This document shows, one piece after another, positions 35,241 through 47,382 of a DNA stretch of 64,000 nucleotides. A model generated the notes under the pieces. It made no database searches, was not told where the DNA came from, and worked only from the letters and a program-made list of their open reading frames with translations. Source of the DNA: Jackrogersella multiformis (Eukaryota; Ascomycota; Sordariomycetes; Xylariales; Hypoxylaceae); the NCBI GenBank assembly GCA_902806575.1, contig CADCXD010000011.1, forward strand, positions 930,001-994,000. The letters run 5' to 3'. Each line of letters opens with the position of its first letter. The stretch's first letter is position 1. Made by a program: the position numbers and the translations under genes.

Positions 35241-36296
35241 GTTTGAAAAACAGAAGTTTCAAGTTGCCGACTGAATATGTTTTGGTATTAGGTTAGGGGG
35301 AGGGGGAGGGGAAGATATATCTTAGAGAGAGCTTCTTTAAAAACTAAATATCTCTAGTTGTGATTAAGAATTAAGGGAAAGAAAAAGTGAAAAGCAGAAA
35401 ATTTTGAGAAATGTTTTAAGTAATTAAATAATACTTGGTAGCCCTCAACAATATTCGAGGACGTGCCGATGACGGTGTCAGGTTTATAAGAGATAACTCG
35501 GGTGAGTGTTCTCTATCCATAGAGGATGGGATGAAAGATATTTTGTGTGGCCACATGGTGTAGATATTGTTGAGGAGGTAATGATTTGTGTTGTCACTTA
35601 TGGGATCATAGAATAATTATACCACAATCAAGGTGTAGTTATTCGGACTGACGAGGCTAATGAGGCTCTAACGTGAGTCAAAGGTTAGGATATGCAAGGG
35701 ATATATATGTAAAAATGTCATGTGTGCCTTTTATTGCGGAGCTTTGGTCATGTAATAGGGATGTACCTAAGGCATGTAGGAATCTGACGGTAGATGTGGA
35801 TTTATTTTTTAGCCTATAGGCACAAGTCGACCCGACTGAAGTAAGAGAACCTTGGAAGTGAGATGAGTGAATTTTTAAAGTTGTGACACGGGAAATTAAA
35901 GGATGATTCAGAGTCTAATATATTAGGAAGCCATGGAGCATACTAACCTGGAGCTGGCCGTAGTGCTTGACACCATTAAGAATTTCACACGATAACTTGT
36001 GACTTAGGAAGGAGTTGCCTATGTAGCTTTCTTAACTTAACTGTTTCGATATTAGGAATTAGAAGTTACAACCCACTTAGCATCACATGGGTTATTTACC
36101 TCCATATATATATGACAAGTTAATACCATAACGGATTGCTACTACCAGATTGGTGACATAGTGCTTGCTTAAGTACCGGTAGGTAATCTACTAATAGTAT
36201 CATAATATGATATAATAACACAAGCACTTCACAGTCAATATACGTTTATATGAGCAAGAGCTTAACCTAATGTTTTCTTAACCGGCTATCCTAACC

Positions 36297-36314
36297 TACC
36301 TAGGTACCTAGGTA
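36297..36314. repeat. Overlapping pair of TACCTAGGTA palindromes
   Basis: Two exact 10-bp palindromes overlap by two bases. The same doublet form occurs at 23126-23143 and 25781-25798. It represents a family of dispersed copies across the window. Confidence 0.85.
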
Positions 36315-37604
36315 GTCAATTCAGTGGCAACAATATACCAAACATATGAAGAGCTGATTGATGGCCGCTCTAGTTTGTCTTAAACCTGCTTAGGAAATCT
36401 GTATAACCTTAGTATATGTATATAGCCTCTTAGTCACGTCAAGAGAATTTAGCGAGGTTGAAAAAAGGGGCTTGGATTTTACACGTAGCTAGGTACGGAG
36501 GAGGTTCGTAGGCGTTGAGAAGAACGACATACACATCGTGAAAATGAATAATGATAATAATGGACTTTCCAGGATACCAAAAAAACTCGCTTATATTATT
36601 AGACACCCGTCTTTTATGATTCACGATGGGTATAAGTGGCAATTTACCTATCCCTGTCGTAGTTATCCACCTAGACTTAATCTGCATCCGATGTCTTCTC
36701 TTGCTCGGGAGGACTTTTTCCATCTTTATGAAATTCTTAGTAGTGGGATCTGAGTTAATTAACATACTTAGGCAATGATGGTGATTAATATACTCCACTA
36801 TAGCAAAATTCTGTATAGGTATATAAGATCTCAAAAGATAGAAAAGGGGGAGGGGTAAATCATGCTTATAGTAAAAGACATGGAGTAAACACAAGAAAAA
36901 AAGAAGTCTATAAAAAGGGGAGAGAAAAAGGGGCAATAAAACCCTTTTTTTAAGAAAGGAGAGGTAGCAACGAAAGAGAAGCGGTAAAATTTCTATATAA
37001 CAATGGGCTTTCTGAAACGTGATTTCAATGTATTATATTAAAAGCAAACATAGCTCTAAATATTCCCTCCAGTAAAACTCTTGCCTCTAGACGAGCTTTT
37101 CGTAGGTGACTTATGTAACCACTAAGCGATTTTATCTCATCCCATCATTTTACTGCTCGTGGTTCATGATGCCACTTTCGGAGCCTTTAGCGAGGTAAAT
37201 ATAATCGCAGCGCGATTATAATTATTTCATCCGGTATTATCTCTCTACCTTTCTTACCTACAAACATCAGGATTTTTCAAGGGCCGACTAAAGGGTTGCC
37301 AGCCCAAATATCAATACCCGTATCGTGTGAGATCGCAAGAAGGCAACACCCGTACATGTAACATACTATAAATGTACGTTTAGTACAGGAATAATATCTT
37401 GTAAAATAAACAGTATTAAGCAAGGAAAGGGGAAATGGGTGGTTGTTGGTACGTCAGGGGCATCTAGAATAACGACTCCGTTGAAAGATCATGACACTAA
37501 TCCTACCTACTTAACCTAGCCATTCCTGCTATATGTACCAGTCTACAACTCACCAATACATCATATACTCCCCTATCTACACGAATAACAAGACAGTATA
37601 CAAG

Positions 37605-37624
37605 TTATTTTATTTTATTTTATT
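37605..37624. repeat. (TTTTA)n microsatellite
   Basis: About four pentamer units in the 3' flank of the alanyl-tRNA synthetase gene. Confidence 0.8.
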
Positions 37625-38028
37625 CTATCATCATAGTTATCACGAGAGACACGTACACCCCAAGTATTGACTAAATACCACTGGCATTCAATTGACGAGC
37701 GAGCCGTCGCGGCTCCTATCGTAACCCCTAGGAGGTACCTATCACTCTATGGCAGGGACTTTTCTGTGCTTCTGAACTTTTCCTTGTAGCTTCAAACTTC
37801 TCCTATGCATCTTAATGTCCTAACTTCTCTCTTTACTTCCTTACATAGTTACAAGTTTTCCGGGGTTGATCGATCCCGCCTCCTCTGCTCTGCTCTGTTC
37901 TGTCCGGCTAAGCTGACTGACTAGTCGATTCGGAAGAAGGGTCATGCGTAGTATCAAGCTGGTCCTAGCTGCTCTGTATGGTACCTATATACATACTAGG
38001 TATGTAAGACCAGACAGACTGACCACGC

Positions 38029-41000
38029 TCAAATCTTCAGCTTCTCCGCGAGCCATTTCTCCGCGATAGCGACGGCCTCGTCGATCTTGTCGGCGTTGGT
38101 GCCTTGGCCTTGTCGAGTAGGCTCCTTACCGCCGGCCTTGCCGCCCACAACCTCGCTGACGGCTGTGGCCCAATTCTCGGCGGTGACACCTTGCGATGCC
38201 AAATGCTGGAATTTATTATTAATATTCTTTCCTTTGAGACGGAATTAAATGGCTGAGTAGTTCGACTTACCGTGCCGACATACACGCCGTGCACCACGGC
38301 GCCCTCGTCCTTGCTGCCGCCGAAAATATACACCGACCTGTCTTTGTCCTTGCTCTTGAAATGGTTCATGACATCAGAGACGGCCTTGGCGTTGGCAGAT
38401 ATGGGCAGGTGTCCGACGAAGTGCTTGGCCTCCTTATTCTCGTCCTTTGCGAAGTGGGCAGTGACTGTGTCGAGAGCTGTCTTGCTCTCGGCCTTCTGTC
38501 GCTTCTTCTGCTCCTCCACAACAGACTTGACCACTTTGCTGAACCGCGCCTTTAGCTCCTCCTTGGTGAGGGTCGAGATGACAAGGTTGTTCAGATCTAC
38601 CGTAGCCTGCTTGACTTCGGCTTCCTTCTTGGGGCCGAATGGCAGGGCGTCGATGTGAGAGATGCGCTTGGAGAACTCTTCAGCCTCGCGTTGCACGCGA
38701 TACGCAGCTTCTCCCGTATATGCGACAATACGACGAATGCCCTTGGCGATACCACTCTCTTCGACAATGACGATATCCTTGATGATGCCAGTCTGATCGA
38801 CATGTGTACCACCACAGAACTCGACACTAACCTTTCGCCACTCGACATTCTCAGGCGCCTCGAGTAGCATATCGACATCGATACCAACCGAGACTACTCG
38901 GACAGGGTTTGGATACGTCTCGCCGAAGACGGCGCGAACGCCGTTGATATTCCTGGCGAGGTCGAGGTCGACATCCTTAGAGAAAATCTTGCAGTTTTGT
39001 CGGATATATTCATTCGACATGTGCTCTATCTTCTTAAGTTCGGGAAGGGTGACAGCAGCCTTGTGTGAGAAGTCAAACCGGAGCTTGTATTGATCGACTA
39101 GCGAGCCCTTCTGGTTAACTTCGTCGCCAAGTACCTCCCGTAGAGAGTGGTTGAGAATATGTGTTCCCGTGTGGTTGTTGCGAATAGGCAGCCTCCTCAG
39201 CACATCGTACTCGCAGATAACCTTGTCGCCGGATTTGAGTTCTCCGTACTTTAGGAAGCCGTTGTGGACGATATATCCTCCGAACTGCTGAACATCATGG
39301 ACTTCAAACTCGGCGACATCGTCGATGATGATTGTTCCCGTGTCGGAAACCTGACCACCTTGCTCGGCGTAAAAGTTAGTTCGATCAAGTATAAGTCCGA
39401 AGGGCGTATTCGGTGGGATATCCTTGGTCGACTTGGCAAAATCTGTGCCAGTGTAGATAAGCTGAACCTTTCCAATCGTGTTGCCCCAGAGGTACTTGGG
39501 CTCGTCATCAGGAACGGGTATTTGTAATGTGTCCTTCAATTCGGCGATTTGGTGGACGTTTAACTTAGCAAAAGTTTGCACTGCCTCCTTAACTGCCTTG
39601 CTAGCCTCACGAGCCTTCTCTCTAGCAATAGCAATCTCGTCCTCGTCGGTTTCAAGGCCTCGCTCTTCAGCCATAAGCTTAGTTAGATCCTCCGGGAAGC
39701 CGAAGGTGTCGTACAATCTCCAAACGTCAGCTCCGGAGAGCTTCTGCTTTCCACTATTGACTGCCTGGGCCGCATACTTCTCAAATTGCTTCTCTCCGCG
39801 GTCAAGCGTTCGTGCGAAAGCTTCTTCTTCCTCATCCAATATCTCCTTGATGTCTTGCTGCTTCTTAATGAGCTCCGGGAACTGTTCGCCCATCTGCTCG
39901 ACTAGCGCAGGAAGGATCCTTGAAAAGAACGAGCCAATTTCGGCGTTGAAGTACTTTCTGGCATAGCGCGATCCTCGACGCAGCACACGACGAACGACGT
40001 AGCCTCTTCCCTCGTTATTAGGCGCAGCACCATCAGAAATGGCGAAAGAGAGTAGTCGTATGTGGTCGGCAACCACACGGTAAGCAGTGTCAATACCATC
40101 CACATCATCCTTGCCATACTTATCGGTATATGGCCGTGCTCCTGCGACTTCCTGGATCTTGTCGAATAGCGGGGTGAAGATATCGGTCGCGTAGTTCGAG
40201 TCCTTGTTCTGAAGCGCAGACACTAATCGTTCGAAGCCCATTCCCGTGTCGATATGCTTGGCTGGCAAGGACTTGAGCGACCCATCTTTTTGGCGGTCGA
40301 ATTGCATGAAGACGTTGTTCCAGATCTCTACTACCAAGGGGTCGTCTTGGTTGACCAGGTGTGCGGCATTGCGGCCACCAACCTTGTCGTAGTGAATCTC
40401 GGAACAAGGACCGCAGGGGCCCTGGTCGCCCATCTCCCAGAAGTTGTCCTTCATGTCGCCCGGAAGTATGTGATCATCTGGTACGCCAACAGACCTCCAC
40501 AGCTCCTTCGCCTCTAGATCGGGTTCGAGGTTCATGGCAGGGTTGCCCTCGAAGTAGGTAACGTAGAGCCTCGTGGGGTCCAGTCCATAAACCTTAGTCA
40601 AGAGTTCCCAAGACCACTCAACCGCCTCTTTCTTGAAATAATCACCAAAAGACCAGTTACCCAACATCTCGAAGAAGGTCTGCGACTCCAATTAGTTCCT
40701 GCTGACGGAAAGAAGTCAAAGCATATGCGCTTACGTGGTGGTAACTGTCTTTGCCGACACTAAAAGATTCGATTAGCATGTCTCAAGGGGTTTTGGCAGC
40801 GTTCAACCGGGGCCACCACCAAACTCACTCGTCGAGATCCTACATGGGCTTAGTTAGAGTCAAATACAACAGGTAATTCGAGTGGGAGGGTCTCTCGTAC
40901 ATTGTGTTTGCCGCCAGCTCTTATACACTTCTGAGTATCGACAGCGCGCTTCAACTTGGACATATCATCCGTGCTCGCAGTGGTGCCCAAGAATATGGGT

Positions 41001-41530
41001 TTGAATTGGTTCATGCCCGCATTGGTGAAGAGTAAGGTGGGGTCATTGTGAGGGACAACTGACGATGAGGGCACTGGGAAATCGAGGGAAATTAGTAAAT
41101 TTTAATGTTTAGGTGTGTAGAGGAGAATTCAAAGATTATAATGGATATAAAGATGATCTTCAAAGATTGCCGTTGTGGTGGTGGCGGTGGTATGCTATTG
41201 TCGCGTACCTATGGTGTGTCCTCTATTCTCGAAATATTCGAGAAAGGTCTTGCGGACCTCTACGCCGGTCCACTTGGGCTCGCCCATGATGGCGCGGGTG
41301 TTATGAGTTGTCGAAGTCGAAGTCGAAGTCGAGAATCTCGAGAATCGGGATGGTTTTTGAGAATAAAGAAAATGAATTGATCGAGACGAGGAAAGTCCGA
41401 GTTTGTTGGTTGTGGTGGAGCAGTTGATGAACCGAAGAGGTTGTGTAGGAAAAGAATAGAACGTTCTACAAGCGTGACTCAATAATGCGCCGCCTATAAA
41501 CGGCGACGGTCCGCCGCATTGGCTTTTCAT
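38029..41530 (-). CDS. ALA1: Alanyl-tRNA synthetase, cytosolic and mitochondrial
   Basis: Charges tRNA-Ala, a class II synthetase with editing. Exons are 41530-41209, 41073-40901, 40839-40829 (11 nt), 40759-40735 (25 nt), 40679-38271 and 38205-38029. From the ATG at 41287 the protein is 957 residues, the usual cytosolic size. From an upstream in-frame ATG at 41530 it gains 81 residues rich in Ser, Thr and Arg with no Asp or Glu, as in a mitochondrial presequence. Catalytic-domain blocks are VPSSSVVPHNDPTLLF, AGMNQFKPIF, the small exons spelling DLDDVGKDSYHH, then TFFEMLGNWSFGDYFK. The editing site has HTGTH and CGGTH. The last intron must be removed to give the C-terminal domain ending AEKWLAEKLKI. 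Dual targeting from two starts is known for yeast ALA1, and here it is inferred. Confidence 0.93.
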
Positions 41531-41830
41531 TCGCCTTTTAACAATCCAAACTTAATTTAGACACCGTCTCTCTTTCTCTGTTCCTCTATTCCTGCCCGCG
41601 CGATCGGACCTGCAATTTCCACATTTGATTGGTCACGAGCAAGAATAATTCAATAATCGAATAATCAATTGCTCTAGATCTTTGATACGGCAATCACAGC
41701 TCGGTGCAGGAGCGCAGTAGCACAGTACCACAGTACTTGTTAAAGTCGAGTGAGTCACTGCTCAAGGTAGTGGTGCCGTGGTAGTTGAAAGAGAAATCGA
41801 TAAGAATTTTAATCAGTTAGATCGAAAAGC
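41531..41830. promoter_or_regulatory. 300-bp divergent promoter region
   Basis: Short spacer between the alanyl-tRNA synthetase (minus) and the gene at 41831 (plus). It includes a CT-rich run (CCGTCTCTCTTTCTCTG, 41565-41581) and a CACAGTACCACAGTA repeat near 41720. It must hold both promoters. Confidence 0.45.
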
Positions 41831-42845
41831 ATGGACTTTGAAATTGGACCAAGCTCGCCCGCTGTCGCTCTTTCCGGCTTCCCACGACTGCCACAGGCCA
41901 ATCCCAGAGCTATGCACCTCCCCGGAGTCCCCGCTACCTCCACCGCTGCCGGCATTGAACTTCCACCAGCTTCCATGTACATCAATTATCCGAACTCCAT
42001 TTCCAATCCCAACTTCCATTCCAACTTCCATTCCAACTCCCATTCCAATGCATACCTCTACTCCTATTCCAACTCGGATCTGCTGCTACAACAACACCAA
42101 CACCAGCAGCAGCAGCAGCAGCAACAATACTACCGGCAGCAAACTCTCAATGTCGGAGGAGTACCGCGCAAGATGCGCAAGAGGAAATCAGAGTCTCAGG
42201 ACAATGAAAGACTTTCCAAGAGACTGAGTCTTCTCAATCTTGGTAAGTTATCCGTCTATTCCACACCAATTGCACAAGAACTCTGCCATTGACATCTCTC
42301 TCTTCCCCCCCGCCGCAGAGCAGAATGGCCAGAAGCTCTACGTCCCGGTCGAGAGCCCGCAGCTCCGGCCGACCGAGTGCGCCTCGCTGACCCAGATCCC
42401 CGAGGACGACGCCATGCAGCTCGACGACTCGAAGCACAAGGTGTACATCTACAACCTCGACGACGAGCTCTCCGACAGCGAGTCCGACAACGACGGCCGC
42501 CTGGTCTTCCTCCCGGATATCGAGAAGCACCTCATGCAGAATCGCATCCCGCCCTCCGTAATGGCTAATCAGGACGGCGAGATCGCCGGCATGCAGATGA
42601 TACTCTACAGCGAGCCCTCATCTTTGACCGTGCCCGAGGAGCAGGATAGCGTACGGAAAGCAATCATCGAGGTGAGGCAAAGGGTCAGAGAGAGGCAAAA
42701 GGAGGAACGCGAACAGCAAACTACATCTTCGACGTCGACCCCATCCTCTAATGGTATCTCTAATGGTACCGTAAATGGTTTTGCCAACCACAATGGGACG
42801 GGCACAAGCTTGAACGACGATCTAGATGCGATGGAGGTAGACTGA
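41831..42845 (+). CDS. Conserved ascomycete protein of unknown function (312 residues)
   Basis: Exons are 41831-42242 and 42319-42845. The intron joins LSLLNL to EQNGQKLYVPVE. The first 100 residues are low complexity: an FHSN-type degenerate repeat (42001-42050) and then a Gln tract (about 42085-42130). A basic segment follows (RKMRKRKSESQ). The conserved-looking core is KVYIYNLDDELSDSESDNDG, then RLVFLPDIEKHLMQNRIP and SLTVPEEQDSVRKAIIEVR. I recall similar blocks (DLD.EL, FLPDIEK, VP.EQDSVRKAI) from uncharacterised Pezizomycotina proteins, so a conserved family is likely, function unknown. The C-terminus is Ser/Thr/Asn-rich, ending LDAMEVD. The basic segment could direct it to the nucleus. 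GC content rises sharply in exon 2. Confidence 0.75.
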
Positions 42846-43182
42846 GGGATAAGATTATACGTACACGGAGTTTGGCTCGTTCTACAGATACCCAGGCGGA
42901 GCAACAACGCATCTTATTTCACTATAAAGGCGGGTTACGGCGCCATTCGGAGTTCTTGTAGTGCGCAACACTTAATATTGCACATGTAGGCACCTAGGAA
43001 TACAATGGAATTAATCATTCTAGTCCAATCGTACAGTTCATCCACCATGTTTGTCGACCAATGCTTGCTCTGTACCACAAGCCCAGTAGACGCCTAGCTC
43101 GACAGGTCGTAAACACAGCCGGTCCCTTTCGTGCCCTTCAAATTAAATAATGCAAACTCGGAGTGTCGCCACCATCGGCCAA
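42846..43182. other. Convergent 3' region
   Basis: 337 bp between two facing stop codons. No ORF of note; presumed 3' UTRs and terminators. Confidence 0.5.
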
Positions 43183-43830
43183 CTATCTCTGCGCAGCGGG
43201 AGGCGGTCCGGGAGGTGGTGCATAGTCGCTGTCCGGTTGCTGCGGCGGAGTGACGCCAGTCTGCATCGGGTCGACCTTGGTTCCTCCCATCGGCGGCGCA
43301 CCCCCGTCATACATCGGTGGTCGGTTGTTGGGGTCGTATACTGGCGGCGGCATGGACTGCATGCCGTATGCAGCAGGTCCGTGGCCCTGGCCCTGTGAGT
43401 AGTTCGTATAGGTGGCCTGCGGCCACGCATATCGGGGATCGACGCCGGCCCTTTCTTGGCGGGAGAGCAGCCACTGTGACGAGTCAGTCATTTAGTTATC
43501 AGCTTCATTCGAACGGACAGTAACATACGCCGTGGTAGGCAAGTGGCTTTAGCCCTCTGTTTACACGCTTCTTGGCATGCGCGCGGCCGAGGATGAGGTA
43601 GAGTGCTATCAAGAAGGTGATGCCTAGGAATAAAGACCATTTGACGATGACACCAGTCTGTAGTACCGTGTTAGAAATATGCCATCCAATCGAGTTATCG
43701 ATGACGTTTCAGTACATACCCGAGTATACCAGAACCAGATAACGCGGCCGTTCTCCTCCTCGACATACTGGCGACGCACCACAGCGTCCGCCGACGGAAC
43801 GTATGGCGGGATGCGTGTCTTCCCAAACAT
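43183..43830 (-). CDS. RCR-family membrane protein (Congo red resistance, chitin synthesis regulation)
   Basis: RCR proteins are small single-pass membrane proteins. Yeast Rcr1/Rcr2 act in chitin deposition and plasma-membrane protein sorting through Rsp5. Exons are 43830-43720, 43657-43529 and 43473-43183, giving 176 residues. One membrane span is visible at about residues 42-60 (VKWSLFLGITFLIALYLIL). The family block AKKRVNRGLKPLAYHGWLLSRQER follows it, and intron 2 falls inside this block, which supports the splice model. The C-terminal tail is Pro/Gly/Gln-rich with two PPxY motifs (PPVY, PPMY) suited to WW-domain ubiquitin ligases. Fit to the family is good in size, order and motifs. The precise paralogue is not resolved. 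Confidence 0.82.
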
Positions 43831-45844
43831 GATGATTTCTGTTTCTGTTTCTGTTTTTGTGTATCAAAGACCAGCAATAATAGAAATTCAACAGCGTATG
43901 ATTAAGATAAAAACGGTATTAGAAGCGAAACGATAAAACTTCAGCGGCCGTAAAATAATGCACTGCACTGCGCTTGCGATCGCGATCGCCGGTCTAGGCC
44001 CAGCCGACTTCTCTCAAGAAGTAAGAGACGGGAGACAGATAAACAAGAAAAGAATGGGAAGAATAGAATGCCAAGCCTTTTTCCGAATGTTAAAAGGGCC
44101 GGGAGACGGCTATTTCAATGGAATTGTTTTCTGGGGAACAGAGCGATTATCCGATCGATGGGGCAAGAGGGAGCCCAACCTAAAATTGAATGGGCTTCGT
44201 GGTCCTTGTGGTGGTTTTTTTGTCGCAATCTGCGGCAGACTTGTTACAAAATTGGCGTTTCAAAGGTGTCTCGAACGGGTGGGAGAAGTGGTTGGCTTCG
44301 TTCGTTTGCGCAGTCAGTTGGTTGTTCAGGGGACGATTGCGTAACTGTTGGCAGGGTGTGCTAAGTGCTTAGCCTACGTACCGAGGTACACTCTTGTATA
44401 TTTACCTAATTAGGAAGGTGGACCTTAGTACGTGACCAACCGTGCCGTGCCATTATTAGGTAGGTACCCTGGTACCTACTAATAACCGGATAACAGAAGA
44501 TAACCTCAGTCTTAGTTACGAGTTAGATAAGCCTCGATTGATCTAATAAGACGAATATATTAAAGTGTTTATGATGGTTTTGATTGAATTAACATCTTTA
44601 TAACAATCCACATATTAGTAGGTAACTACATATTGTAATGCTGTGACTACATGGTTGCGGTTACATCTAAGAAGATAATATGAGCACTTGAGACTAGGTA
44701 TTTCAACAATCTTTAAGCTTAATGCCGATTACCTAACTACCTAGGTACCCTTTGTCGGTTGATCCAGCTAGCCCGGCCTCACAATAGCTCCCTTTATGTC
44801 TAGAACAAAGTATAAGAGCCAGTTTTTACTCTAAGTTTAAGTTGGTATATCCTGATACATTAGTGGTTTGCCAGTTGCTATATCGACACACCGCACAAAT
44901 AACGTTACTCATCTATTGTTGCAGTTAATTCTTGTGTGGCCAGTCTGTGACAAGGAAAGTGGCATATATATTTCCATGATGCCGAGGCCGATATATATTC
45001 TCAGGTCATCTGTTTGCGAAATCCCCTGAGATGAATCAATGTGGTGATAACACTACTAAACCCAAATACATATCTGCCTCGCAAATCCAAGCTGATTTAG
45101 CAAGCCTCTCGGCCACTTATTTTGATATAACCCACCTCAAAATTCAGATCCGAGTACGGACCACTGCCATGTGGAGGTGGATATATACGGGGAATAACCC
45201 GTTACGATGATCCTAGTGTAGATGCGGATCCGGCTTTGGGCCTAGCCATCTTCCCTTAACTCCAAGAAACACGGAAGCCATGCCGGGCGCCACCGCCTCA
45301 AATTCATTTGGGAATACCGGCCCCACTTTGTCCTGGAACACTGTTAGCTCAACGGTGACAAACATGCAAGCCGAGCCGAGTTCTTGCGAGACAATTTTTA
45401 GATTGTCACGTAAACCGTTGTGTTCAATATGGAACTTTATCACATGATGCGTTTATAAAGTATGTCTGACAGAATCAACGTGCTTAACACGGCCAAATGA
45501 CCTATGGTAGAATGTTCGACATGGTAAGATTAGTGTAAATAAATAGGTTCTCATCCATCGGTAACGCATGGACTGTCTAGGGCAAAACTTCCTTCCGTAT
45601 ACCTAAGCCACACTATCCTAGCCTTAAACTTCATAGCTTCGTATGACACTTCCGATTGGAGTGGCGATCTACAGTTCTGTGTCCCTGATTTAACATTCTT
45701 CGCGGCCACTCAGTTGGTGGTACCAATCTGACTCTAATCGTCGTTCCAATAATTCTGAGATAATCAAAAGGTGTAATATATCGCAAACGTAATATACTAG
45801 TCCAAGCTCCCCATCGAGCAGGTCTTAGTTTCCCCCTAACGCCG
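43831..45844. other. 2.0-kb intergenic region
   Basis: Mostly AT-rich with one exact TACCTAGGTA at 44738-44747. A plus ORF (43958-44344) starts at an ATG but shows no motif. A minus frame at about 45213-45440 is protein-like (ELGSACMFVTVELTVF, VGPVFPNEFEAVAPG) but lacks an ATG. It could be a gene remnant. No function can be assigned. Confidence 0.4.
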
Positions 45845-46585
45845 TCAATCCGCCAATTTATTGTCTTCTATTGCTTCTTGCATATGATCGGTCGTGTATG
45901 CTGCGGCGATCATTCGTCGTCTCTCTTCGCCGGCATCGACTATCTTCCGTAGGGTGGCCATCCGTCTTTCAAACTTATCCACTATATTAGTGTAGTCTTC
46001 GGTATCTCTGTCACGATCATGCTGGCCGCTTCCACCGCCGCTTGCGATGCCGGAGCCTTGTCTGCTTGCCTCTCCGGATGTATCGCCCTCCGAGACGAGA
46101 GAGCTGCTTTCTATGCCATCGATCCGTAGCATGAGACGGTCAGCACGACCGCTGTTATCCCCGCCTTCGTTACCGTTGTTACTTTCCCCGTCTGACGACG
46201 GTGGCGATATGTGGCTTAGTTGAGTATCCAATACCGCCCACGATGGCGACAAGCTCGAAGCACAAGCGACGCTGTATCCGCCTCTCATGTCGGGTGCTAG
46301 GTCTAGTATAATGGCTCTGTTGGATCTCAAAGCTGGGTCGGAGGTAGATTCATCGATGCCTGGATCAAGTTCGGCTAATGCTTGTGTTAGGATGTCTGGG
46401 TCATCGTCGCTGAAGATGTAGCGCACATGAGGATGATGAGTTGTACGCGTCGATGTATTATTCACGAGGGTGAAGATGGGCGCAAACGGAGGCGGATCAT
46501 CATGATCTCGATCGTGGTCGTAATCGTAATCGTAATCATGGGAAGCATCGGCCATTGGCGGCTGCTCTGATACAGACTCCGTCAT
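45845..46585 (-). CDS. Conserved acidic protein of unknown function (246 residues)
   Basis: Single exon. I start at the ATG at 46585 (MTESVSEQPP); the frame is open upstream only to a TTG. The N-terminus has an Asp/Tyr/His repeat (DYDYDYDHDRDHDD). Next is the best-conserved-looking block, PPPFAPIFTLVNNTSTRTTHHPHV, then RYIFSDDDPDILTQAL. I recall this LVNN-TTHHP-VRYIFSDDDPD pattern from uncharacterised Pezizomycotina proteins. The middle is Ser/Gly-rich and disordered. Near the C-terminus a short helix is likely (IVDKFERRMATLRKIVDAGEERRRMI). No membrane segment or catalytic motif was seen. Function is unknown. Confidence 0.7.
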   Translation of the reverse strand: MTESVSEQPPMADASHDYDYDYDHDRDHDDPPPFAPIFTLVNNTSTRTTHHPHVRYIFSDDDPDILTQALAELDPGIDESTSDPALRSNRAIILDLAPDMRGGYSVACASSLSPSWAVLDTQLSHISPPSSDGESNNGNEGGDNSGRADRLMLRIDGIESSSLVSEGDTSGEASRQGSGIASGGGSGQHDRDRDTEDYTNIVDKFERRMATLRKIVDAGEERRRMIAAAYTTDHMQEAIEDNKLAD

Positions 46586-47382
46586 CTCGAAGATTGGCAA
46601 GCGGGAGTCATGGGGGTCATGGAGGTGACTGTTTGTACGAGTACGAGGGAGATGGAAAAGAAGTTAGGATGGTAATATTGAAAAGAAGGCTGTCGCATCG
46701 TGGCTCCAAGGTTCCATGTGTTGATTGTGTTGAGAGGAAAGTGTTAATGGACGAGAGAGCGTAGGCCTATTAGGTAAAGGGTTTGCTCCGAAGTACTTTT
46801 TTAGAAGTGATGGAAGACTGGTCACTGAAGGTGCAGCCCTGGTGGTGTCATGCAAGCTGCAAGCAGTGAGTGGTACCTCCCCAGGTAGTATCCACCAACG
46901 AAAGCCTAGCTCGCCTAACCTTAGCTATATTCGGGGCCAGGCAGTCCTGGAGCTTCTATCTTATCAGTACCTAGGTACCTAGATATGTGGGGAATTGGAA
47001 GCTTAGCGTTTTCCGGTTTTCGGTAAGAGGTGCCATATGCAGGGGCAAGCTTCTTCATCGTGCATCGTGGAGAGGCGAATAGGTTAAAAAGAAATGCGTC
47101 AGCAATCTATCACTATAGGCGGAGGTCTCATAGTAGGTATGAGGCTATATTAGACTAGGAGTGCTAGGCAATTAATACGGATTCATAGTCATTTTTGTCT
47201 AAGCATACTTTAAGGAGTAATGATGCCACAAAGATTACTTACTTTCATCAACCAAACTCCATCGCAAATAAAAGGTTATTAGCCTAGTTATAGGTATTGA
47301 GAACAGAGAACGACTCATAAAACCCTAGCATAACTATTGGGGTCCAGAACATGTGTAGGAATGCTGTGCTCAAATACTGTCG
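46586..47382. other. Intergenic region between the acidic protein gene and APC11
   Basis: Promoter of the acidic-protein gene plus 3' flank of APC11. One exact TACCTAGGTA at 46968-46977. No supportable gene. Confidence 0.45.

Larger units (their letters stand above)
35241..38028. other. 2.8-kb AT-rich intergenic region
   Basis: No supportable gene. Overlapping TACCTAGGTA pair at 36297-36314 and a (TTTTA)n run at 37605-37624. Open frames at 36439-36936 (minus) and 36538-36753 (plus) are antisense to one another. They have low-complexity or hydrophobic content without motifs, and I treat them as chance. Confidence 0.45.

Noticed and set aside
36439..36936. 165-codon minus frame and 71-codon plus frame on opposite strands
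   Set aside because: Low complexity, AT-driven composition, no motif, no intron structure.
43958..44344. 128-codon plus ORF divergent from the RCR gene
   Set aside because: Has an ATG but no recognisable domain, and similar-length frames overlap it. Probably promoter sequence.
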